From positions 682,001-746,000 of the forward strand of contig CANLRB010000001.1 of NCBI GenBank assembly GCA_947493455.1: a stretch of DNA of 64,000 nt. The letters run 5' to 3'. The stretch comes from an uncultured Pseudoalteromonas sp. GTDB taxonomy: Bacteria; Pseudomonadota; Gammaproteobacteria; Enterobacterales; Alteromonadaceae. Both the position numbers and the translations under genes were made by a program. Within the stretch, counting starts at the first letter, position 1. Each line of letters begins with the position of its first letter. This document shows, in pieces, positions 53,651-61,973 of the stretch. The notes under the pieces were generated by a model. It saw only the letters and a list, made by a program, of their open reading frames with translations, did no database searches and was not told where the DNA came from.

Positions 53651-55244
53651 AAGCGGCCTGATTTTACGATTAGCATTAACCATTGGATTTTCGGCCGTTT
53701 TTATCGGGTTCATTTCTTCGCAATTGTTTTATAAAGTAACGTATAAAAACACGCTCGACACGGCCCAAGCCGATATCGCACAAATCTACATCACGGTGTC
53801 ACCCAGTTCATCAATCGCTGCTTATTTGAGCGATAAAGAACTCGCGAACGAAGTTTTAAACGGGTTGGTGTCTAATAACCTCATTATGGCCGCATCGTTT
53901 ACGACTCAAGATCTCAACATTGCTACAGAAAAGTTTACAGCAAACTACCCACATCAATCTAAATTTCAAATCGTATCGCCGTTTCTAAAAAATGAAATCA
54001 TTGGCGAAGTCGTTATTAATCATGATATTACCTATATTTCATCACGAGCTGACACAACCGCTTTGTTTGTCTCAAACGCATTATTTATTCAATCTATCGT
54101 AGTCACCTCCATTGCAATATTTATTGCATTTTATTTTATCACTAAGCCGATGATCACCATTGTAAATACACTACATACCATTCACCCCGGCACATCAAAA
54201 AGGCTAAAAACCCCGCAGTACCACCAACACAGTGAGCTTGGTAACTTAGTTAATGATATCAATGCGCTGCTTGCCAGAACAGAAATGCAAATAACCGATG
54301 AACGCAAACTGCGGGCGGAAATAGAACTGCTTGAAAAACGTTTTCGTCTACTATTTGAAAACTCGATATCACCTATTATTCTAATGGAACCGCGAGGCAA
54401 TATTCTTTTATACAACAAAGCCTTTACACAATTGCTTGAAAAAATCGATGCACCATTCAAAAAAAATTTTGGGCCGATGCTTGCTGAGCTATTTGATGAC
54501 ACCAGTGCATTAGAACAATCGGTCAAAACTGCGTTTTTTAACGATGAAATTGCGACTGGCGAATACAAACTTAAAGCACAAGTCAACAATCACAGTGTTT
54601 GGGTACAAGCTGTTATATCTAGCATCCGCTCTGACGACTTAAAATCGTATTATCAAGTCACTTTACATGATGTCTCTAAAAAGCGCAGAGAACTCGAAGC
54701 ACTCAGCGAACGCGCAGATTATGATGTGTTAACTAAGCTCGCAAATAGAGCCTACACAGAAAAACAACTAGAAACCTTAATCAACACACAGACTCCATTT
54801 GCATTTGTACTAATCGATTTAAATGGTTTTAAGCAAATTAACGATCGATATGGTCATGATGCCGGTGACGAAATACTCATTCATGTTGCTACCCAAATGA
54901 AAAAAGCAGTCCGCGAAGGCGAAATTACCTGTCGTTGGGGAGGAGATGAATTTGTGCTCGTTTTCCCAAACATTGAACAAGATGATATCACTCAAGTTTT
55001 AACCCGCCTTAATCAGCGAATAATTAAACCTTATTTGCTAATCCAGCACGAAGTCAAAGTAAACATTGGCTCCAGTATGGGCGTCTCTTTTTACCCCAAT
55101 GATTCGATAAAACTTCAACAAGTGATTAACTTTGCAGACCAAGCGATGTATGCGATAAAAGAAGAGTCAAAAACAAAAGGTGGGCGATTCATCTCATTCG
55201 CAAGTAATGTAGCGGATGATAGTAGCGAGCAAACAAATGGATAA
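53643..55244 (+). CDS. Membrane diguanylate cyclase with periplasmic sensor, HAMP and PAS
   Basis: The 533-residue protein has helices at about 8-28 and 145-165 around a 115-residue periplasmic domain that resembles the CHASE8 type of YfiN/TpbB (A-D-I-A-Q-I-Y, then N-E-I-I-G-E-V-V-I-N-H-D). HAMP (about 165-220) and PAS (about 235-345) lead to a GGDEF domain with intact G-G-D-E-F near 433-437. The usual product-inhibition site R-x-x-D is R-E-G-E here, so feedback may be weak. It makes c-di-GMP. GGAG lies four bases before its ATG, inside the PBP-like gene. In YfiBNR systems a periplasmic partner silences the cyclase; the coupled PBP-like protein may play that role. Confidence 0.92.
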   Translation: MNKSGLILRLALTIGFSAVFIGFISSQLFYKVTYKNTLDTAQADIAQIYITVSPSSSIAAYLSDKELANEVLNGLVSNNLIMAASFTTQDLNIATEKFTANYPHQSKFQIVSPFLKNEIIGEVVINHDITYISSRADTTALFVSNALFIQSIVVTSIAIFIAFYFITKPMITIVNTLHTIHPGTSKRLKTPQYHQHSELGNLVNDINALLARTEMQITDERKLRAEIELLEKRFRLLFENSISPIILMEPRGNILLYNKAFTQLLEKIDAPFKKNFGPMLAELFDDTSALEQSVKTAFFNDEIATGEYKLKAQVNNHSVWVQAVISSIRSDDLKSYYQVTLHDVSKKRRELEALSERADYDVLTKLANRAYTEKQLETLINTQTPFAFVLIDLNGFKQINDRYGHDAGDEILIHVATQMKKAVREGEITCRWGGDEFVLVFPNIEQDDITQVLTRLNQRIIKPYLLIQHEVKVNIGSSMGVSFYPNDSIKLQQVINFADQAMYAIKEESKTKGGRFISFASNVADDSSEQTNG

Positions 55245-57129
55245 GTTTCCAAACCACTCGCATTCAGATCTCATTACCGAAATAGATCAAAAACGCATGC
55301 ATCGGCTAAAAGCCCTTATCAAAGTGATGACAGCTGCATTACTCATTCTTTTTATTGTCAATATTCTAATCTACCAACAATCCTATGAGTTGGTGTTATT
55401 CGCAACAGCGGTTATTTTCGCGGCTCTCTATTTTTATATAAACCAAGATACCGTACCTATTGTCGCCGGCATGTTTATCTGGACCCTCACAGGGGTTGCA
55501 TCATACTTCGCTTGGCTTCACGAAGGTCTCTATGATACCGCCCTTTTTGCTTATCCCTGTATATTGATGTTTGCGGCGATGCTTAATGGACGTATTCTTA
55601 TTGTGGCGAATAGCTTGTACATGGTGACAACAATTTATGTCTATACCTATGCAGAAATAGAAGGATATTTTAATACACCCATTGCAGAGTATGTTACTTG
55701 GCGAAAAGCGCATAATATTACACTGATACTGGTTGTCTACTCTGTTATCGTCAATGTCATATCAAATGACTTACGCCATCTTGTCGATAGAATCATACGT
55801 GCGCATACAAATGCGTTACGAACGCGTATACGAGCAGAAAAAAAGGCGATCACCAATAAATTATCAAATTTACCAAACGAAACCGCGTGTGCCAGCAAAA
55901 TGAGTAAACGCCACCTTGCAGAATTGTCGAATAATCAAATTCAAGCCTTATTGATTATGCAAATCGATAACCTGAGTGCAATCAATGCAAGCCTTGGGTA
56001 TGATATCGGTGACAAATTACTCAAACAACTCGCACTTCGACTTAATTCACAAAGTACCGATGCAACTTGTGTATTTCATACCTCTGATAATGAATTTTTG
56101 ATCACATTTACAGCACTTGACTACCATGATGTCGAAGCACTTGCCCATCAGATATTGCAAGCGACATTTTATACTAACTACGTCGATGACTATGAAGTAG
56201 AAGTATCAGCATCAATTGGTATTGCCACATACCCTGTAGATGGCGAATCATTTGCCGTATTACGTCGGCGCGCCCACATAGCGCTTGCCGACGCGAAAAC
56301 ACAACACCAGGACCACTTTTGCTTTTTTGATATTGAAATGGAACAGCGTACCAAAAACCGTCTTACGCTTGTAACTAATTTAAAACGGGCGATTGAAAAC
56401 AATGAATTTCAACTTCACTATCAGCCTAAGATAGATCTACACACAGGGAAAACAGTTGGCGCTGAAGCATTGCTTCGATGGGTTACAGATAGTGGCGACA
56501 TCATCCGACCGGATCACTTTATTCCAATTGCTGAAGCATCAGGGTTAATTAATGAGATTGGCACGTGGGTAATAAAGCAAGCAATCCACGATTGTAAAGA
56601 CTGGCATGAACAGGGTTTGTCAAAGCTCGTTGTTGCAGTCAATGTATCACCGATTCAATTCAAAAAAGGTAACTTAAGTAATATTATTTTAAAAGCTCTA
56701 CGCGATGCCCAATTAGATCCATCTTATTTCGATATTGAGATCACTGAATCACTTTTTATTGACGACGAGGAATACATTCAACAACAAATTCACCAAATGG
56801 CCGCCAAAGGTGTCGCAGTATCCATCGACGATTTTGGTACAGGCTATTCAAACCTTAATTATTTAACAAAGTTTAATGCCTCGACGCTTAAGATAGACCA
56901 ATCATTTGTGCGTGAAATGCTCGAATCTGAACAGAAGTTACATGTCGTTAATGCCATCATTCAAATGAGTATTGCAATGGACATCGAAAATACAGCTGAA
57001 GGGATAGAAGATGAAACTACCGCGACGATTCTTAAAAAACTAGGATGCCGTTATGGGCAAGGCTATTATTGGTCAAAGCCACTTCCCATTGAGCAATTTA
57101 ATGCGTTACTACAAAAGCGAAGATCTTAA
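55237..57129 (+). CDS. GGDEF-EAL protein, probable c-di-GMP phosphodiesterase
   Basis: The 630-residue protein (ATG at 55237; an ATG seven codons earlier is possible) has five to six membrane helices in about 28-190. The GGDEF motif is degenerate (T-S-D-N-E-F), so this domain should not make c-di-GMP. The EAL domain is intact: E-A-L at about 410-412 in G-A-E-A-L-L-R-W, E-I-T-E-S, D-D-F-G-T-G-Y-S and K-I-D-Q-S-F-V, so hydrolysis is likely. It overlaps the upstream cyclase gene by eight bases, putting a cyclase and a hydrolase in one coupled unit. Its stop overlaps the convergent REC-EAL gene by four bases. Confidence 0.92.
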   Translation: MDKFPNHSHSDLITEIDQKRMHRLKALIKVMTAALLILFIVNILIYQQSYELVLFATAVIFAALYFYINQDTVPIVAGMFIWTLTGVASYFAWLHEGLYDTALFAYPCILMFAAMLNGRILIVANSLYMVTTIYVYTYAEIEGYFNTPIAEYVTWRKAHNITLILVVYSVIVNVISNDLRHLVDRIIRAHTNALRTRIRAEKKAITNKLSNLPNETACASKMSKRHLAELSNNQIQALLIMQIDNLSAINASLGYDIGDKLLKQLALRLNSQSTDATCVFHTSDNEFLITFTALDYHDVEALAHQILQATFYTNYVDDYEVEVSASIGIATYPVDGESFAVLRRRAHIALADAKTQHQDHFCFFDIEMEQRTKNRLTLVTNLKRAIENNEFQLHYQPKIDLHTGKTVGAEALLRWVTDSGDIIRPDHFIPIAEASGLINEIGTWVIKQAIHDCKDWHEQGLSKLVVAVNVSPIQFKKGNLSNIILKALRDAQLDPSYFDIEITESLFIDDEEYIQQQIHQMAAKGVAVSIDDFGTGYSNLNYLTKFNASTLKIDQSFVREMLESEQKLHVVNAIIQMSIAMDIENTAEGIEDETTATILKKLGCRYGQGYYWSKPLPIEQFNALLQKRRS

Positions 57130-58337
57130 TTAACATCAATGAGCTTTTTCCAATGTAAGTGCCAGCGTTTTATTTCATTGAACGGTTTCGGGCGACAAAT
57201 TAAAAAACCCTGTAAAATAATCCCATCGTGAAGCTTTTGCAAATAGCCTAACTCAGAAAAGTCTTCGATTCCCTCGGCAACAATATCAACTTTTGTATTG
57301 AGAGCAACGTCAACTAAGCTTCGTACGATAACTTGTGAAAAACGATCTTTGGCAATATGCTTAATAAAGCTTCGGTCTATTTTAATTTCGGTAAATGGTA
57401 AGGTTCTTAGCTGTTCTAAGTTTGTAAAGCCGGTGCCAAAGTCGTCAAGTGAGATCCCGTAACCTGCCATTCTTAAGCGATTAAGTGTTTCTAGCTGCTC
57501 TGTTGTGCGCAAAGCGTACTCTTCGGTGATCTCAATAATCACTTGATTCGCACTTAACCCATTGACACATAAGATTGTCTCAATTTGTTGTGCACAAAAC
57601 GTGTCTTGCATTTGCTTTGGCGATAGGTTTATCGCCAATTTAAATTCGTCCCCCATAAAATGATACATTTGACTTAAATGAGCCGCAGCCTTCTCAACAA
57701 GTTGGAAAGTGAGTATATTTTCTATTCCCATTGCTTCGGCCGTCGGCATAAATTGCTCGGGCAATAGTGCATCCACACAACCTGGACGCACCAAGCGCAT
57801 CAAGGTTTCCATACTAATGACTTTATTTGTTTTACTATCAATTTTTGCTTGATAGTACGGTGTAATAAAGCCGTTCTCAATTGCTTCAATAAGGTCTTGT
57901 TCCGAAATAGGTTTTACTGTGGGGTTTGCTTTTGCTGAAAACTGCCTCAGGCGCTCCAACAAAAGCTCAATATGATCGGCTATAAATGGTTTTGAAATGT
58001 TACCTAATAGATGTGTTTTATGTTGTTTAGCGAGCTCGGACGCCAGCGATATTACGCGTTCATCCATTTCAGACACAATAATAACGCCACCTAAATAAGA
58101 CAGTTCACCTAAGCGCCGAATCAAACTCATGCCGTCCATTTCAGGCATATTCAAATCCGTAAAAACACAATCAAAATAGCTAATGTCTTTTTCTATTTCG
58201 GCGATTGCGTCACTCGCTCGGCTAAAACAAATTACTTTGTCGACGCCAAGCTTTTTAAGCATCGCTTCGAATGTAATTAACATTGCTTTAGAATCATCAA
58301 CCACTGCAACTGCTAGGTGTTTCCTTGTCATCTTCAT
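57126..58337 (-). CDS. Response regulator with EAL phosphodiesterase domain
   Basis: The 403-residue protein (ATG at 58337, GAAGG upstream; other in-frame starts are possible) has an N-terminal receiver with Asp14/Asp15, phospho-acceptor Asp61 (F-T-D-L-N-M-P), Ser89 and Lys116, and a C-terminal EAL domain. The EAL motif is E177-T-L; the metal Glu is kept, and E-I-T-E-E, D-D-F-G-T-G-F, K-I-D-R-S-F-I and A-E-G-I-E-D are intact, so it is probably an active c-di-GMP hydrolase. Its kinase partner is not adjacent; the orphan kinase at 47457 is a candidate only by proximity. It overlaps the convergent GGDEF-EAL gene by four bases. Confidence 0.9.
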   Translation of the reverse strand: MKMTRKHLAVAVVDDSKAMLITFEAMLKKLGVDKVICFSRASDAIAEIEKDISYFDCVFTDLNMPEMDGMSLIRRLGELSYLGGVIIVSEMDERVISLASELAKQHKTHLLGNISKPFIADHIELLLERLRQFSAKANPTVKPISEQDLIEAIENGFITPYYQAKIDSKTNKVISMETLMRLVRPGCVDALLPEQFMPTAEAMGIENILTFQLVEKAAAHLSQMYHFMGDEFKLAINLSPKQMQDTFCAQQIETILCVNGLSANQVIIEITEEYALRTTEQLETLNRLRMAGYGISLDDFGTGFTNLEQLRTLPFTEIKIDRSFIKHIAKDRFSQVIVRSLVDVALNTKVDIVAEGIEDFSELGYLQKLHDGIILQGFLICRPKPFNEIKRWHLHWKKLIDVN

Positions 58338-58432
58338 CGAGCCTTCAATTGACATTATGTTAAGCATAGACTAGTTTTCTAAATTCGCGAGCGAACCTCA
58401 ACCCACACAACGAGTTACTTAATACAACTTGG

Positions 58433-59329
58433 TTAAAAACACTGTGAGCTGCCCATATCAATAATTCGTTTTGTCTCGCCTGCATGCTCAAATTCATACA
58501 ACGCCGTATTTATGTCATGCATCAGCTTTTTCCAACCTTGGTTTTTCTTCGATAGCGCAAAATAGAGGGGGTTATATTGAATACTCGGTTCTACCGGTTC
58601 AATACTGTTGAGCAGCTGCGCTTTTTCCTGAATAGGCAAATTTGAATAGTTAACGGTAAATCTTAATACGCTCAAATCCCCGATAATCAAATCAACTCGG
58701 TTTGCTTTTAATAAACGAACGAGTTGTAAATCGTCCACAGCTTCAACGGTGGCAAACTCTCCGTTGTCCATCATCAAATCAAATTCAGGGGTGTTTTGAT
58801 AGCCACGTACAACGCCAATGGTGGACCCGCGCAGTGACAGTAAATTACCATCGTAAGAAATGTCATCGCCCTTTCGCTTTACAAAGCCAATTTCACCTCC
58901 TGGAAACGCATTTGACAGAGCTAATAAATCACGTCGTGTTTTTTTTGGAAAGTTATCAGAAGGAGCCGTATCTTCAATGTAGTATTCCGGAAATAAAATA
59001 TCTATTTTTCCCGATTCAACTTGCTGAACAGCACGTGCCCAAGGCATAAAACGTACTTCTACTTGGTATCCTTTTTGACTCAATATGGCCACCGCAAGTT
59101 GAAACACCCACCCCTTGTTGCACAACTCATCGCCAATATACGGCGGCCAATCGAGCGTGGCCAAAGTCACTTTTTTTCTTGCATCTGGGTTGAATAAATA
59201 ACCCGTAGGGCTCGGCACACTATTTACCAAGTAATATTGTTTATTAAAAAAATAGCCAACATTAACAAAATCTTGAGCCGCTAACACGCCGCAAAACATT
59301 AACATCGGCAACAACAGTAAATTTTTCAC
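58433..59329 (-). CDS. Orphan periplasmic substrate-binding protein (SBP_bac_3 type)
   Basis: The 298-residue exported protein starts at a GTG with AAGG nine bases upstream, has a signal peptide (1-18, ending L-A-A) and the family-3 pattern: L-A-T-L-D-W-P-P-Y-I-G near 57-67, F-M-P-W-A-R-A, K-I-D-I-L-F-P, R-V-D-L-I-I-G-D. It has a longer N-terminal extension than the two other orphan SBPs in the window. No ABC transporter gene is adjacent. It sits next to the REC-EAL gene, divergent from nothing, and could feed a sensor rather than a transporter (inference). Confidence 0.8.
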   Translation of the reverse strand: MKNLLLLPMLMFCGVLAAQDFVNVGYFFNKQYYLVNSVPSPTGYLFNPDARKKVTLATLDWPPYIGDELCNKGWVFQLAVAILSQKGYQVEVRFMPWARAVQQVESGKIDILFPEYYIEDTAPSDNFPKKTRRDLLALSNAFPGGEIGFVKRKGDDISYDGNLLSLRGSTIGVVRGYQNTPEFDLMMDNGEFATVEAVDDLQLVRLLKANRVDLIIGDLSVLRFTVNYSNLPIQEKAQLLNSIEPVEPSIQYNPLYFALSKKNQGWKKLMHDINTALYEFEHAGETKRIIDMGSSQCF

Positions 59330-59388
59330 ATGCCACGCCTTTTGCGTATATATAACAACAAGTCTAGCTTGTTAATTATAAGTTTCAA

Positions 59389-59802
59389 TCACATATCACG
59401 ATGGTTTTTCTCAATCTGCTGCTTGATATAATGAGTTAAAATATTGAACACAATAATACCTATCAGTCCAACAGCGAGATCGATCAAATCAAAGGTACGA
59501 CTAACGATAAATAATTGCGTGAATTCTTCAACAAACGCAAATGCGATGCATATTGTCGAGCCTATAAAAATGGGCATTCGCCCAATTTTGAAAGAATTCA
59601 GTTTAAAGGCGAAATTGAGTACAAAACTAAAAAAACCAAATAGTAAAAAGTGGCCCACTTTATCACCGTAGGGAATCACTCGAACTAAGTCGAAGAAAAT
59701 GCTTGGCTGTTTAGTGTTGGCAAGATAAATTATCCAAACCAAAAAAAGTAAAAATGAAAGTGCACCAATGCGATAAACACACTGTAGTTTTAATGTCTTC
59801 AT
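59389..59802 (-). CDS. VanZ-family membrane protein
   Basis: The 137-residue protein has four hydrophobic helices and the family motifs D-K-V-G-H-F-L-L-F-G-F and E-E-F-T-Q-L-F ending in R-T-F-D-L-I-D-L-A-V-G-L-I-G. VanZ-like proteins occur widely outside glycopeptide-resistance loci; their role is unclear. Its start overlaps the stop of the SIMPL gene (ATGA), so the two are translationally coupled. It should not be read as evidence of resistance. Confidence 0.88.
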   Translation of the reverse strand: MKTLKLQCVYRIGALSFLLFLVWIIYLANTKQPSIFFDLVRVIPYGDKVGHFLLFGFFSFVLNFAFKLNSFKIGRMPIFIGSTICIAFAFVEEFTQLFIVSRTFDLIDLAVGLIGIIVFNILTHYIKQQIEKNHRDM

Positions 59803-60509
59803 TCCACCACCAAATCATATACTACGTTAACGCGCGCATTAAAATTCAGTTCTTCGGTTAAATAACGACCCGAACTACTAACCTCATCGGCCATTGCATG
59901 CTGTTCAACTGCTGCGTTTGCACCATATCTAAACTGTTGCCGCTGGTCGACGATATTAACGCTATAAACATGACCCAGATTTGCGCCAGACGCCTGTGCA
60001 ATTGCAGCAGCTTGTTGCTTCGCATTCGATAGGGCTTGTTGCATCGCTTTCGTTTTCAATTCGTTTTGCTTAGATGACAGGTAACTAATTTGCTGTACTT
60101 GATTGATATTGTTGGCAAGTGCGTAATCGATAAATTCACTCAGCGATTGGATATTATCTAGCGTGACGCTCAGATGGCGACTAGCGCGATAGCCAACGAT
60201 TTGCGCCTCGCCGTTAGGCGGATAATGAGTTTGTGGCGCAATTTGTATCGTTGACGCAGAAACATTGTCTTCACTTATACTAAACTTTTGTAATCCTTCT
60301 AAAAAGCGATTCACTCTTTGATCAACTTCGGCTTTTGCTGACAGACTAAGTTTTGCTTTGTGTTCAACCATCAATTTAATTTTTGCAATATCCGGCATCG
60401 CGCTCACCGTCGCTTTTCCAGTGACAACAATATGACGATGAGAAGGCGCAGAATTGGCACTCGTACCCAAGGATACAAAGAAAATAATCAACACAATAAC
60501 GTATTTCAT
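59799..60509 (-). CDS. SIMPL-domain (DUF541) exported protein
   Basis: The 236-residue protein has a signal peptide (1-20) and the SIMPL pattern: V-V-T-G-K-A-T-V-S-A-M-P-D-I-A near the start, S-T-I-Q-I-A-P, Y-R-A-S-R-H-L-S-V-T and a C-terminal V-N-V-V-Y-D-L. GGAGG lies four bases before the ATG. SIMPL proteins are periplasmic or membrane-associated and linked to oxidative-stress defence in a few species. It is the first gene of a two-gene unit with VanZ. Confidence 0.9.
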   Translation of the reverse strand: MKYVIVLIIFFVSLGTSANSAPSHRHIVVTGKATVSAMPDIAKIKLMVEHKAKLSLSAKAEVDQRVNRFLEGLQKFSISEDNVSASTIQIAPQTHYPPNGEAQIVGYRASRHLSVTLDNIQSLSEFIDYALANNINQVQQISYLSSKQNELKTKAMQQALSNAKQQAAAIAQASGANLGHVYSVNIVDQRQQFRYGANAAVEQHAMADEVSSSGRYLTEELNFNARVNVVYDLVVE

Positions 60510-60654
60510 TCAACCTCCACTAACTAACTGAACTCGATATCAAATTATGGACTTTACTAATGTAAAAAGATTCAATTTTTTATAGTCACACTTAGCTAAA
60601 TACGATACCGTTATTGATTCACACTAGACGATGTATTGGACGAGCAAAAAAGAT

Positions 60655-61683
60655 ATGGCTATTTATTATCCTGCACCGCTTAAAGCAGGTTCCACAATTG
60701 CGATTTCAGCTATTTCATCAGGTATTGATGCAGCGCTTTGGCCTCGTTTCGAAAATGCGATAGCGTATTTAAAACAACATAATTTTAATGTGATTGAGGG
60801 TGCTCATTGCCGGACCAATCATAATCATGTTAGCACCAGCGCTCAAAACCGCGCAGACGAGTTAATGGCATTTCTATATGATGATAATATCGACGCGATT
60901 ATGCCACCGTGGGGTGGTGAATTTTCAATCGAATTACTACCACTGATGGATTTTGACAAACTGTCAAAGGTAAAGCCAAAGTGGTTAATTGGATTTTCAG
61001 ATATCAGTACGCTTGCTTGTGCATTGACATCAAAGCTCGGCTGGGCAACTTGCCACGCAACCAATTTAATGCAACTTAACGAATCACAAAGCGATGAATT
61101 AACGACTAGTGTGTTCACGCATTTATCGCTGTCGCGCGATGCTAGCTTTACGCAATTTGCTGCACCGTTTTATGAGTCACATAGTGCTGATTTCGCGCAA
61201 AACCCAGATGCAGCGTTTAATTTAGATAATCCGAGCCAATGGCGAGTCCTCAACACAACCTCAGATGTATCATTTTCCGGACGTCTAAATGGCGGCTGCC
61301 TAGATACCTTGATACATTTATTTAATAGTCCTTACTGCAATACTGAAAATTTGCTACATGACAATCGTGGTATCATTCTTTATCTTGAAAACGCAGAGCT
61401 ACAACCGACCAATTACTTTCGCGCACTGTTCAGCTTAAAGCTCAATGGCATGTTAGATAGTTGTAACGGCATTCTAATTGGTCGCAACAGCGCTAACACC
61501 ACTCATAGCAAGCAAATCGATCATATCAAAGCGATGAAAAACGCACTTTCTGATTTGTCACTCCCAGTTATTTATAACATGGATATTGGCCACCAAGCGC
61601 CTAATCTAACGTTACTTAATAGTAGCTATTGTGAAGTGAGATTGACTAGCGACGAACAGTCAATAACGCAATTTTTGATTTAA
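60655..61683 (+). CDS. S66-family peptidase (LD-carboxypeptidase/MccF-like)
   Basis: The 342-residue protein (ATG at 60655, matching the family's usual start; an ATG eight codons earlier is possible) shows P-A-P-L-K-A-G-S-T-I-A at the start, nucleophile Ser in G-F-S-D-I-S, the Glu in Y-L-E-N-A-E and the His in D-I-G-H-Q-A-P-N. These are the S66 triad, so it is an LD-carboxypeptidase of cell-wall recycling or a MccF-like enzyme that inactivates a peptide-nucleotide antibiotic. The gene is not in an obvious biosynthetic or peptidoglycan locus, and I cannot choose between the two. Confidence 0.9.
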   Translation: MAIYYPAPLKAGSTIAISAISSGIDAALWPRFENAIAYLKQHNFNVIEGAHCRTNHNHVSTSAQNRADELMAFLYDDNIDAIMPPWGGEFSIELLPLMDFDKLSKVKPKWLIGFSDISTLACALTSKLGWATCHATNLMQLNESQSDELTTSVFTHLSLSRDASFTQFAAPFYESHSADFAQNPDAAFNLDNPSQWRVLNTTSDVSFSGRLNGGCLDTLIHLFNSPYCNTENLLHDNRGIILYLENAELQPTNYFRALFSLKLNGMLDSCNGILIGRNSANTTHSKQIDHIKAMKNALSDLSLPVIYNMDIGHQAPNLTLLNSSYCEVRLTSDEQSITQFLI

Positions 61684-61703
61684 CAATTCGAATGTTACCA
61701 ACA

Positions 61704-61735
61704 TCGCTGTGAGTATGTCCAATTGCTCACAGCGA
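61704..61735. repeat. Hairpin after the S66 gene
   Basis: TCGCTGTGAG and CTCACAGCGA face each other across 12 bases, 20 bases after the S66 stop. No T-tract follows, so it may be a Rho-independent-like remnant or a processing site. Confidence 0.6.
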
Positions 61736-61897
61736 CATTGACAATCAACTCAACTCTAGAGGCAAAAACAACGCCTCAGCCATAACTACATGCTAATAAA
61801 TCAATGCTTTCGAGTTTAAGCAAAACCATCATGCTTCAGTTTGTGTTAAACACCGACAAATACTGCAAACTAAACTTGGGAAATCTCGATAAGTTGC

Positions 61898-61924
61898 TAA
61901 ACTTTATCGATATATTGCCGTTAT
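61898..61924 (+). promoter_or_regulatory. Sigma-28 (FliA) promoter of the chemoreceptor gene
   Basis: TAAA (61898-61901), 15 bases, then GCCGTTAT (61917-61924) match the flagellar sigma-28 consensus TAAA-N15-GCCGATAA at 10 of 12 positions with correct spacing. It lies about 50 bases before the ATG, placing the chemoreceptor in the late flagellar regulon. Confidence 0.75.
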
Positions 61925-61973
61925 AGTCAATATCTCAAGTTAGTATAGTCTACAAGGTCAGCAGGTATCCGGT

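Noticed and set aside
59389-59802. VanZ as a glycopeptide-resistance gene
   Set aside because: VanZ-like proteins are common outside resistance clusters, and no vanHAX-type genes are present.
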